Assembly: GCA_001662425.1 (NCBI GenBank)
Contig: BDDC01000007.1
Span: 62,001-126,000 of the forward strand
From: Chlamydomonas sphaeroides
Taxonomy: Eukaryota > Chlorophyta > Chlorophyceae > Chlamydomonadales > Chlamydomonadaceae
Reading direction: 5' to 3'
Length of the DNA stretch: 64,000 nt
The number at the start of each line of letters is the position of its first letter. Position 1 is the first letter of the stretch. The translations under genes and the position numbers were made by a program. The notes beneath the pieces are model-generated. The model was given only the letters and a program-made list of their open reading frames with translations, had not been told where the DNA came from and did not search any database. Shown piece after piece: positions 55,501 to 64,000 of the stretch.

Positions 55501-56948
55501 GCAGGAGGCAGGCAGGCACGGATGTTGGTTGGACTGCATGCCGGCATCAGGAGCCAGTCCCCGCAGGGTGCAGCGCAGGGCTAGCCTCCTGGCAGCGGTG
55601 CGCAATGGGTTGCCAGCACCGAGCGTGCCGCTCGCGGCCATCCGCAGGCACTGCAGGCTACCGCTCGACCCGCCGGCCCCCATGCCACGCCGGACTCTGT
55701 GGACCCTGGCCGGGCGGTGGCCATAACCCCATATCTTCATTAATAGAGTATATTGGACGCTATCGACGAAGTAAAGCCAATTTATCGATAGCGTCTATGT
55801 AAGATACAAAAGTTGTCCCTGCAGCCACCACCGGCTCACAGGGAGTCAAGCGCGCTCAGGCGGCCCAGCTCCTCGGGCAGCGATCGCAGCCCGTTGTTGC
55901 TAAGCCACCTGGCGGAGGGCCAGCGGAGGGTGGCCGTGAGCAGCAGGCGGGCGGAGGGAAGAGGGTGGGCACTAGTCAGCGCGCAGGGCCGGGCAACGCA
56001 GCGGCACGCGCCCAATTGTCCAGTCGACCCGCGGGCTTCGAGCGCCCACGCCCAAAAGCGCTTTGCTCCAACGCCTGGGCCCACTTGCCGCCTTCGCCAC
56101 AGCCCGCAGTACAACTCACGAGGACACAACACGTGTCCGTAAGGGTGCCGGCCAGCCCCCGCAAGTTTGACACCCCACGCGCACCCACAGTTTCTCCAGG
56201 TGGGGCAGGTTCAGGAAGGCGGGCGGCACCTGGGCCAGCCCACACGCGTCCGCCATGCTGCGTGTGCAGGGTGCGGGGCGGGTGGCAGCAGTGGTGGGTA
56301 GAGCCAGGCGTCCGATAAGGGAGGCAGGCAGGGAGCGGGGGCGGCTTGGGCGCCGGTCTCACAGCTCGACCAGCTGCTGGCCATCGTCCGACAGCTTAAG
56401 GCCGCGCCATTCGGCGGCGTCCACGTCGCGCTGCCAGCTGTCCGCTAGGTCGCTGTTGGGGTTGGCGTCAACTAGCGCCAGCAGCGGAGCGAGGAATGAA
56501 TACTGCGGCACCTGCGGGGAAGGAAGGGGAGGAGGGCGGGTACGTGGGTGCGTGGGTGGGGACGTGCCGCTGGTCAACTGGCGAGGCGGAGCGCGCGCAA
56601 TACGAGCTCGTAGCATCTGTCACATGACTGCGTGCTGCGGCGGCGAGGGTTGTGGCTGCATATTGGAAAACGACTGACGAATGCGCGAAATGAACGCAGC
56701 AGTTCCTGGCTCCCTGCCCCAGCCGACGCGCCCTAGGGATAGTCGACATCACCATCACCGCAATTAAGGCTACGTTGGCTGCTGACGCCGTGCATACGCT
56801 TTCTCCGCAACACGGTCGACGCGGATGTCGCGGCCGTCAAGCCATCAAGCGTCCCGTTACATTTATTCCCTACCTGCTTAGGTTCCTCGCGGCGAGGCGC
56901 CCGTAGCCCGTGCAGCATCGGTAGTGCAGGCATGCCTGCGAACGCCAT
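52550..56948 (-). CDS. Leucine-rich repeat protein, plant intracellular Ras-group type
   Basis: Twelve exons read downward: 56948-56874, 56511-56363, 56257-56189, 55908-55840, 55411-55274, 54918-54853, 54673-54602, 54238-54101, 53977-53765, 53397-53265, 53119-53046 and 52736-52550. They give 460 residues. The N-terminal 75 residues are unique (VPQYSFLAPLLALVD, then WRGLKLSDDGQQLVEL). About 14 regular 23-residue LRRs follow, of the LxLxxNxLxxLPxxLGxLxxL type (for example LYLDHNQLLELPAELGTLTQ). A Gly-rich C-terminus ends GFKQEMATYK. Most exon boundaries fall at the same place in the repeat, in phase 2. Such LRRs resemble plant PIRL proteins and animal SHOC2, which scaffold small GTPase signalling; the role here is inferred. 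No signal peptide or membrane span is present, so it is likely cytosolic. Confidence 0.88.
55736..55803. repeat. AT-rich patch with an 11-base inverted repeat
   Basis: GACGCTATCGA and its complement TCGATAGCGTC flank an 18-base loop within an LRR-gene intron. The patch is strikingly AT-rich for this genome. Related TATCGAC-containing patches lie near 5129-5175 and 30526-30578. Confidence 0.7.
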
Positions 56949-57105
56949 GGTCGCGAAGTGCGAAAGGCGCAACTAAATCGCAGAGCCCATACGCTCAGTG
57001 TTTTGTTGTAGTTCGTAAGTGCAGAGCTCATCAAGGTTGTGGAGAGTCAGAAAGCGTCTTGCTAGATATTGTGTCGCGATACACCGTGCCGTTGGCTCGC
57101 CCCCT

Positions 57106-57224
57106 CCAGTCCGACGGGAAAGACACACGGCACACCCAGCGCTCTCCTGCAACCTCGGAAGCATTGTGTCGGCCATATGAGGCACGCGCGCTCACAGACA
57201 CCCAGTCCGACGGGAAAGCCACAC
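57106..57224. repeat. Direct repeat, 23 bases, 96-base spacing
   Basis: Copies begin at 57106 and 57202 and share CCAGTCCGACGGGAAAG followed by a CACAC tract. They lie between the ALAD 3' end and the LRR gene start. Confidence 0.8.
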
Positions 57225-57429
57225 ACAGCACGCTTCAGCACCATAAGCTTACAGCGAAGTATGGCGGCCGTTAAGGGCTTGCACGCTCACAGAGACCTCG
57301 TCCGGCTCCAGCACACGTGAGCCGCCAGCCCGCCACCATGCATAGTCCTTTCCTCAAAGCCCCACCTGGCCGTGCCTTCCCGCACGCCCCCGCTACCCTG
57401 CTGAAGCTCCCAAAACGAGGCCGGCCCCT

Positions 57430-57434
57430 TTACA
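57430..57434 (-). promoter_or_regulatory. TGTAA polyadenylation signal of ALAD
   Basis: TTACA on the plus strand reads TGTAA on the minus strand, about 210 bases after the ALAD stop codon. Confidence 0.55.
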
Positions 57435-57640
57435 CAGTCAGCGTCTACCTTCGACCCTCCCCTTCCCGTCAGCATTCAAATCCAGTCCGCCGCCTGCTCC
57501 ACCGCATCCTGCTTATTCCAGCGGCGCCTTGTCCTCCTCCCCACCAGCTCCCCGCCTTGCTCCGGCTTCCACCTGAGCCGGCCTCCACATCGGCTCCCCG
57601 CCGCCTCGCCTCTCCGCTCCAAGCCGGCCTCCACAGCCGC

Positions 57641-60420
57641 TTACTTCTCGCCCGCCATCCACTTGGAGGCCTCAATGCCGTAGTAGGTGAGGATGAGGTC
57701 GGCGCCCGCGCGGCGGAAGCACGTCATCGCCTCCAGCACGGCGTCCTTCTCGTTCAGCCAGCCCCGCTCGGCGGCCGCCTGTGGGTGGGTGGGCGCGAGG
57801 AAGGCGACGCGGGCAGGCCGCAGTGGAACCTCGGGTCACGACAATTCACAGCTTCCCTCGCCTCTGCATCAACTCTCGCCTTCGCACAGGTGATCTCCAC
57901 CGCCTTCTCACGCGTGCTCTGCGCCCTCCTTGCCCCCTCCCGTGCCTCCCCACCCACACGCACCTTGAGCATGGCGTACTCGCCCGACACGTGGTAGACC
58001 GCCACCGGCAGCGGGCTGGTTTCCCGCAGCAGCCGCACCACGTCCAGGTACGGCATGCCGGGCTTGACCATCATGATGTCGGCGCCCTCGGCCTCGTCGG
58101 CCTTGGCCTCGCGCACCGCCTCCCGGTAGTTGGCGGGGTCCATCTGGTAGGTCTTCTTGTTGGGCGGGATGCGCCTGGGCGGGAAGGGGGGCACGAGGGG
58201 AGCGCGGGAGGTGGGCAGGCGTGATCGCGCGGGCATGCCTGGGTTCCGCCTGTGACGCACGGGGCCGCCCACCACCCCTGGCCGAGAGACGCCTTCCACG
58301 AGTGATCATGCAGGTTACCAGACAGGCGACCTCGGCCCCAAGCCCCACCCCTGACCCGATGCCGCGCCCCTGCCCTGCGCCCGAAGTGGACAGACCGGCC
58401 ACCCATGACGCCACACCGCATCCCAAACCCCACTTTCCTTCCCACCTCCCCCATCCATGCAAAGCGCCGCCCCGTACCTGTGGGCCTGGCCGGGCTTGGG
58501 CGCGGACGCGAGCGCGTCGCGGAAGGGGCCGTAGTAGGCCGAGGCGTACTTGGCGGTGTAGCTCATGATGGACACGTGCGTGTGGCCCTCGCGGTCCAGC
58601 GCGCGGCGGATGGCGCCCACGCGGCCGTCCATCATGTCGGAGGGAGACACCACGTCGGCGCCCGCCTCGGCCTGGCTCACGGCCTGCATGGCGGGGGAGG
58701 TGAGGGACGGGGCGGGGCCCCGGAGGGAGCGGTTAGTGTGTTGGCCTGGCGCTGGGCATAGCGACGAGGTGGGTGGATTGAGGGGCGGGACCGGGGGCGA
58801 TCGGGAGGGGAGAGGCGCGCCCTGCGCAGACTCGAGCATCGGGCGTGTGAGTCAGGTCAGGGATGGCGCAGTGCGCTACATGTAGAACCGGGTGAGAGTT
58901 GTGGGCTGATGCGGGCATGGCTGGCCTGGTTCTGGCGGAGGCTGTTGCGCTGCTCACAGCTGGCTTCCCATGCCATAGCGCTGGCCTCTCTTGCAGGTGG
59001 GTTCCGCCGCGGTCCTAGCCCAATGGCGCCGCGTCACCTTCCCCACGCCGCCGTGTCAACGGCGCAGACGCCCTTCCCAATAATTGCCGGAGTCTTCAGC
59101 ACGCTGTTAGGAGGTAGCCACACGTCTCTTGCTGCTGCGGCAGCATACGATCCTCTGCCCGCTAGGGATGGGTATCGGGCCGGGCACCCGAGTAAAGATG
59201 GGGCCAGAAACATGCCAGAAACCCTGCCTCCAGTCGCCTGCCCCGCTAGCAGCAGCGGCCTGGCGCCCGCACCTGGCGGCACAGGTACTCAATGGTCTCG
59301 TCGTTGAGGATGACGCCGGCGTCCGACACAATGCCATCGTGGCCGTCAGAGTTGTAGGGGTCCAGGGCCACGTCCGTGTACACCTGCGGCGGTTGGTGTG
59401 TAGGGTCGTGTGTGTGCAAGGTGCCTGTGTGGTGGGCGCGCTCGCTCGAGCTTTCTAGATGCAGGCGCAGGAGCCAGGGCAGGGATCGGTGTGCGAGGGC
59501 GCGCAGTAGGCACGACGTTGCAACGCTGGCCCGGCAAAGGCTACAGCCAGCCAGCGAGCCACTGCTCGAGTGCGCGGGGTGCGCTGCCGCGTGGCCAGCA
59601 CGACTGGCTTGGCGCGCCCTCCTACTCGCCGCACCTCGAGGTCGGGGAAGTTGTCCTTCAGCAGGCGGATGGTGCGCTGCGACAGGCCGTTCTTGTTGAA
59701 CGCCTCCTCGGCGGTGGTGGTCTTCAGGTGGTCGGGGGTCTGCGGACGGGGGGCCGGGAAGGGCACGAGTTGCGGCCGTGCCGTGCCAGGCGGCGGGAGG
59801 GGCTGGGCACAGCGCGTGCCAGGGGGTCAGGGCAGTGGGAAGCCGGCAGCGCCGGGGGGCAGGGGATGTACCTCCGTGCGGCCGTGCGCACCTTGGGGAA
59901 GACCACGACCTGGTTGACGCCGTACGAGCGGGCCTCAGCCACGTGGTCAATCACGTTCTTGCCGTAAGCCAGGCGGAAGATGCCGGGCATCGAGGCGATG
60001 GGGATGTTGTTGCTGCCCTCCTCGTGCACGAAGATCGGCAGGATGAAGTTCGCGGGCGACACGATGCACTCCCGGATGGCCGAGCGGAAGGTCTCGCTGC
60101 GGCGGTTGCGGCGAGGGCGCGATGGCAGGTCCTGCGGGACAATCGGCCGCATTCAGGCCAAGAGCATAGAAAGCGGATCTGAGCATTGCTGCGCACCTGA
60201 GGCGTCACGATGGGGGTGCCGGGAGGGTGGCCGGCCTGCAGGGGCGGCAAAGGTTGGTCAGTGTTGCCGCAGAATCGTTCGAGGGACTTGCTCGGCGTAC
60301 CCGCGCCTTGGCGCCGTTCGAAGCGGCCTGGTGGGTGATCTCAGCCACGTTGCAGACCACCAGCGACCGGCGCTGGCAGCCGCTGGGGGCCACACGGCCC
60401 AGGCGCTGCTGGAGCTGCAT
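57641..60420 (-). CDS. ALAD: Delta-aminolevulinic acid dehydratase (porphobilinogen synthase), plastid
   Basis: Eight exons read downward: 60420-60301, 60235-60197, 60131-59892, 59739-59635, 59383-59273, 58683-58478, 58174-57964 and 57778-57641. They give 389 residues. The enzyme condenses two 5-aminolevulinate molecules to porphobilinogen for chlorophyll and heme. The N-terminus MQLQQRLGRVAPSG and the following basic stretch look like a plastid transit peptide. Both active-site lysines are present: SIMSYTAKYASAYYGPFRDA and IMMVKPGMPYLD. The Asp-rich DVALDPYNSDGHDG replaces the zinc cysteines of animal enzymes, as in Mg-dependent plant and algal forms. The mature part is nearly identical to the Chlamydomonas reinhardtii protein as I remember it, which supports a volvocine host. 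Identification is secure. Confidence 0.98.
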
Positions 60421-60807
60421 GTTCGGTCGCTGTCTTGTGCGGTGTCAACGAGGACTAGATCTTCTGTGACCGCTCGAATAAAGAGTAGTAATTGAACAAT
60501 TTACACAGGGCCTAGGGCAAGTTAGGCGAAGCTGGGATTGTTTTACCCCTTGACGCTCGTCGCTTGACGCTCGTCGCATCCTGCCGCGCTTCATAGCGCA
60601 AGCAATAATGTCAGTACATCTTTACAAGTTCTGCAATCCCTAGCACCCAGGGCACCTGCTCGGACCCATGGACCTTCACCGAGCCGAGTCACCCCTTCTC
60701 CTGCTCATCCTCTCTACCTACACCTACTACACGCCTGCTCCTACCTGAACTTCATCGAAAGAACCCGCCCCTCCCCTTCGGACGTCCTACTGTGCGCCGC
60801 ACCACCG
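60421..60807. other. ALAD upstream region and 3' UTR of the TAPT1-like gene
   Basis: This 387-base stretch is relatively AT-rich. It holds minus-strand TGTAA signals at 60622-60626 and 60501-60505 for the TAPT1-like gene and the presumed ALAD promoter. The nonamer GACGCTCGTCG is repeated at about 60552 and 60564. Confidence 0.6.
60622..60626 (-). promoter_or_regulatory. TGTAA polyadenylation signal of the TAPT1-like gene
   Basis: TTACA on the plus strand, about 180 bases past the minus-strand stop codon. Confidence 0.55.
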
Positions 60808-63800
60808 CTACTCCACCTTAACGTGCCCTGACCGAGCCCCTGGCCCCAACCCTATCGTCGACAGCAGCGTCGCCAGGGGCCCCGGGCCGCTCTTTTCCCC
60901 CGACCCCGACGCCCTGGGTGTCCGCCCCTTCCTCCCCGGCGCTGCCGGTGCCACCGCCGCCGGCGCCTCCGCCGGGTTCGGCCCCAGCTCCGGCACCGCC
61001 GGCGGCACGTCAACGGCGCTCGCCGCCGGCGCCTCGCCCGGCGCCAGCGCCACGTGCCTGATGAACTCGGGCTGGCTGTGCCGCCGCGACACAACGGCCG
61101 CCAGCTCGGGCGCACAACCCAGCGTCAGCGTGTGGGACTGCGCCTGCAGCGACGGCAGCGGCGGGACCGCCGCGCCGCTGGCCGTCGGCGACAGCAGCCT
61201 CAACGCGTCCACCACGCCCCCGTTCATGAGGGTGTCAAGGCCCAGGTCGCCAGGCGCCAGCGGTGACGGGAGCGGCGGCAGCGGCGCCACCGGTGCCGTC
61301 GTGGCGGCGGCGGCGGCGGCCGCAAGCACCGCCGCCGCCTGCGCCGACGCGGTGTTGAAGGACGAGCCCTGCGCCGGCGTCGATGTCGGCGTTCCGCCGG
61401 GGCCAGCAGAGCCGTCGCTAGCCATCGCGGCAGCCGGCGGCGCCGTTGCCGCCTGCGCCGCCACTGTCGTGGGCAACGGCGGCAACGCCGCGGCGGCAGG
61501 CGCGCCGCCGGCCGTGTGCGTCTGGTTGACGGCGGGCGGCAGCCGGGCGGCCGCGGCGGCGCCGCTGCCTGCAGCAGCAGCCGCGGCGCCGCCGCTGGCC
61601 GCGCCTGCGCCCCTGAACGGGTGCTTGGTGCCGTACTTTCTGCTGTAGTACCGGCCGTAGTAGTGCGCCAGGATCTTTATGCAGTACCCGAACAGCAGCT
61701 TGAAGGCGCACATGGCGCCGTACAAGCACAGCACGAGGGCCACACGAAAGCCGACCTGCGGGGGGTGACGAGGGGTCACGAGGCAGCAGAGTGTACCATG
61801 GCTGTGCCGGCCAGCAGTGCGCGCAAGAGGTCTCAGCCGGCGCCCCTTCGCCTCGACCGCCAGGTCTAGGGCCAGAGCAACCCGCCGGCCAGGTATGCCA
61901 GCGTGAACCCAGATGGCCCCAGCGCCCATGCGGTCCACTCAGGCGCAGGGAGGCCAAGCGCATACCGGTACACACCGCGCAAGCGCGCTGCGACCTCGCA
62001 CCTGCGCCTGCGTCTCCACGCGCAGCCAGAAGAGCGTGAGCATGATGCGCAGCGCCAGCGCCGCGGGCGCCAGGTGGTGGAAGGCCAGCAGCCGGGGTGC
62101 CGAGTGCGACTGCGCGGCCAGGGCCTTGGCGCACAGCTCCTGGGGGAGGGTGGGGCGAGGCGAGCGCGCAGGGCGCAGGGCGGGGGGCGGGGGGCGGGTG
62201 TTGGCGCCAGCCCCCCGCCGCCTGGCCTGCTGCTGCGGGTGCAGCGATGCCCAACCAGCTCCCGCGCACACCAGCCTCCACCCCGCCGCCTTGCCCTCGA
62301 CTGGGGACCTCGCACGAGGGCCATTGCTGCGCACGGCCCCCTTTTTTGCCTTGGCTTGGGAGCCGCTCGCTCCTGGTGCCTGCACCACACGCCCTACCGC
62401 CGCAGCCCGAGTGCAACACGGGCATCCGCCTCCCGCTTGCCCGCCTGCCCGCACCTGGTGGAACTCGCGGTAGATGCCGGGCCGCACGTCGTTGAACTTG
62501 CCCAGCACCGCGTGCTTGACGGTGTCGATGCACACCTGCGCCAGAGGGGCGGCAGAGGGGAGGCAGGTAGGCCGAAAATGTCACAGGGCCTCGAACAGGG
62601 CCCGACCGACCGGCACGCCGGCCCTCGAGCCCTCCAGCACACGCCTCTGGCCCCCCTCCCCTTCCCCGTCCCTACCGCGCTCACCATACCGCGCTCACCA
62701 TCCCAACACCGCACACCCCTCCTCCCTTCCCCAAACCCTACCCCTCCCCGGCGCCTCCACTAGGACGCACATCAACAGTGCCCTTCCACGTAAAAGCGCA
62801 ATGCTACCCGCTCCCACTTCCCCCTCCGGCCCTTTCCCCCCCCCCCACACACACAGTCCCCTTCCCCACCTCGGCCGCAACCATGAGGCCGCACACCCGC
62901 AGGTAGTCGGGCGGCGGCGTCCAGCTGGCGGCGGAGTCCATCTCCTCCACCACCACGAACGACAGCACCACCAGCAGGTGGAAGCGCTCCACGGCGTCCT
63001 GGGGTGCCAGGAGGAGCGGTTGGGGGCACGTACGTTGTACGTCCTTGGGGATGGGGCGCGGCCGCATGCAGGCGTGCCGCAAGACCCAACGCCCGTCGCA
63101 GCGCATATCATCGCATCGCATCGCATCGCGACAGAAACAAAAGACAGCAGCACCAGCAGAACAGCAACATCGCAGTCCGGCGGGAACCGATGGGATGCGG
63201 CGCACGGCTGCGCAATGCCTCGACTGGATGGCAGTGTGAGAAGGGCAGTGTGAGAAGGGCAGTGTGAGAAGGGCAGTGTGAGAAGGGCAGTGTGAGAAGG
63301 GCAGTGTGAGAAGGGCAGTGTGAGGAGGGCAGTGTGAGGAGGGCAGTGTGGGAAGGGCAGTGTGAGAAGGGCAGTGAGGGAAGGGCAGTGTGAGGAGGGC
63401 GAGCTGTGCGGCGGCTGCATCCCACCGCCACGTGCACGTACTCCGCGCGCGCCCCATGCCCCCCTCTCCCGAGGTCCCTAACAGTAGCCCTTCTGCTTCC
63501 TGCCCCTCTGCTGGCTCTGGCCCCCCAGGCGGCCCCTCACTCCCTCACCGCGCATATGAGCGCCCAGATGCGCGTGCTGTCGAACTTCTTGAACACCGTG
63601 CTCTTGATCTCCACAAAGTTGTTGGCGATGAGCAGCGCCACCAGGCCGTTGCGGCTGCTGTTCATGGCCACGGCCACGATGAGGGCCTGCGCGAGAGGGG
63701 AGGGGAGGCGAGGAGGCGAAGGTGAGGCAGAGGGGAACGAGCGCAGGTCAAGGGAGGGGAGGCACTGCAGGGCCCTGAGATGAGAAAGGAGACCCGGGGC

Positions 63801-64000
63801 CGTGCGTCAACCTCGGCCTAGCCAGGAATCCCAAAAATGATTTGCCAAACTGCGCCCCGAGCAGTACCGCAGATTGGAAGGCCCCCGGCCCTCCCCGGCC
63901 CCTGCGGCCCAACCTGGCACATGAGCGTGAGCGCGTGCAGCGTCACGATGGCGGCCGCCACCGCCGCGTCCGCCACAACATGGCTGCCCGGCTTTTTGCC
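60808..64000 (-). CDS. TAPT1-family (DUF747) membrane protein, 5' end outside window
   Basis: Visible exons read downward: 64000-63914, 63686-63549, 62998-62870, 62535-62455, 62139-62002 and 61755-60808, all joined in phase 0. They give 506 residues. The family signature is clear: AMNSSRNGLVALLIANNFVE followed by IKSTVFKKFD, then a helix ending CADAVERFHLLVVLSF. Further hydrophobic segments are APAALALRIMLTLFWL and FRVALVLCLYGAMCAFKLLF. TAPT1/Emp65-type proteins are multi-pass ER or ciliary-base membrane proteins; human TAPT1 affects cilia and secretion. After HAYYGRYYSRKYGTKHPF-like residues the protein continues as about 265 residues of Ala/Pro/Gly-rich low complexity, unlike most family members. 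The donor after 63914 is GTTGGG, weaker than the others. Confidence 0.9.
63231..63400. repeat. 14-base GAAGGGCAGTGTGA minisatellite in intron
   Basis: About eleven copies of GAAGGGCAGTGTGA, with a few GGAGGGC variants, fill part of the TAPT1-like intron between 62999 and 63548. Confidence 0.95.

Larger units (their letters stand above)
56949..57640. other. Upstream region of the LRR gene and 3' UTR of ALAD
   Basis: Both flanking genes are on the minus strand. ALAD polyadenylation candidates (TTACA) are at 57430-57434 and 57249-57253. The direct repeat CCAGTCCGACGGGAAAG occurs at 57106 and 57202, 96 bases apart. Confidence 0.6.

Overview
The window is nuclear DNA of a volvocine (Chlamydomonas-like) green alga. 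The evidence is a very high GC content, genes split into many short exons by mostly GT-AG introns, G/C-biased third codon positions, Ala/Gly/Pro-rich low-complexity inserts, and TGTAA (the chlorophyte polyadenylation signal) downstream of several stop codons. The predicted ALA dehydratase looks almost identical to the Chlamydomonas reinhardtii enzyme. All gene models were spliced by eye, and phases were checked across every junction. There are two assembly gaps, 28950-29301 and 40652-40661.

Layout: (1) 158-5732 (+) is the 3' part of a large coiled-coil protein of unknown function. (2) 6611-11375 (+) is a 21-exon coiled-coil protein with a strikingly regular exon unit. (3) 12072-14797 (+) is an F-box/LRR-like protein. 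(4) 16628-17746 (+) is ribosomal protein eL15. (5) 19079-25932 (-) is the COPII coat protein SEC24. (6) 26769-35303 (+) is a large PAS-containing class III guanylate cyclase with an MGSCLS acylation-type N-terminus. (7) 39115-44388 (-) is homogentisate 1,2-dioxygenase. (8) 44796-45807 (+) is a small membrane-anchored DnaJ-type zinc-finger protein, resembling plastid LQY1/BSD2. (9) 47.2-51.4 kb is a mobile-element and virus graveyard. It holds a broken CRESS-DNA-virus Rep helicase fragment, one of two copies of a dispersed repeat, a degenerate Fanzor/TnpB-like C-terminus, and a small coiled-coil gene. (10) 52550-56948 (-) is a plant-type LRR protein whose exons correspond to whole repeats. (11) 57641-60420 (-) is plastid ALA dehydratase. 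(12) 60808-64000 (-) is a TAPT1-family membrane protein whose 5' end lies outside the window.

The genes do not form one pathway; this is an ordinary eukaryotic mix of secretion (SEC24, TAPT1-like), translation (eL15), tetrapyrrole synthesis (ALAD), tyrosine catabolism (HGD), signalling (guanylate cyclase) and candidate structural proteins. SEC24 and the cyclase share an upstream region, as do HGD and the zinc-finger gene. The pairs eL15/SEC24 and cyclase/HGD converge. The most unusual content is the Rep and Fanzor-like remnants, the quantised exon structure of the coiled-coil gene, and two GC-AG introns with the same 12-base donor context in unrelated genes.
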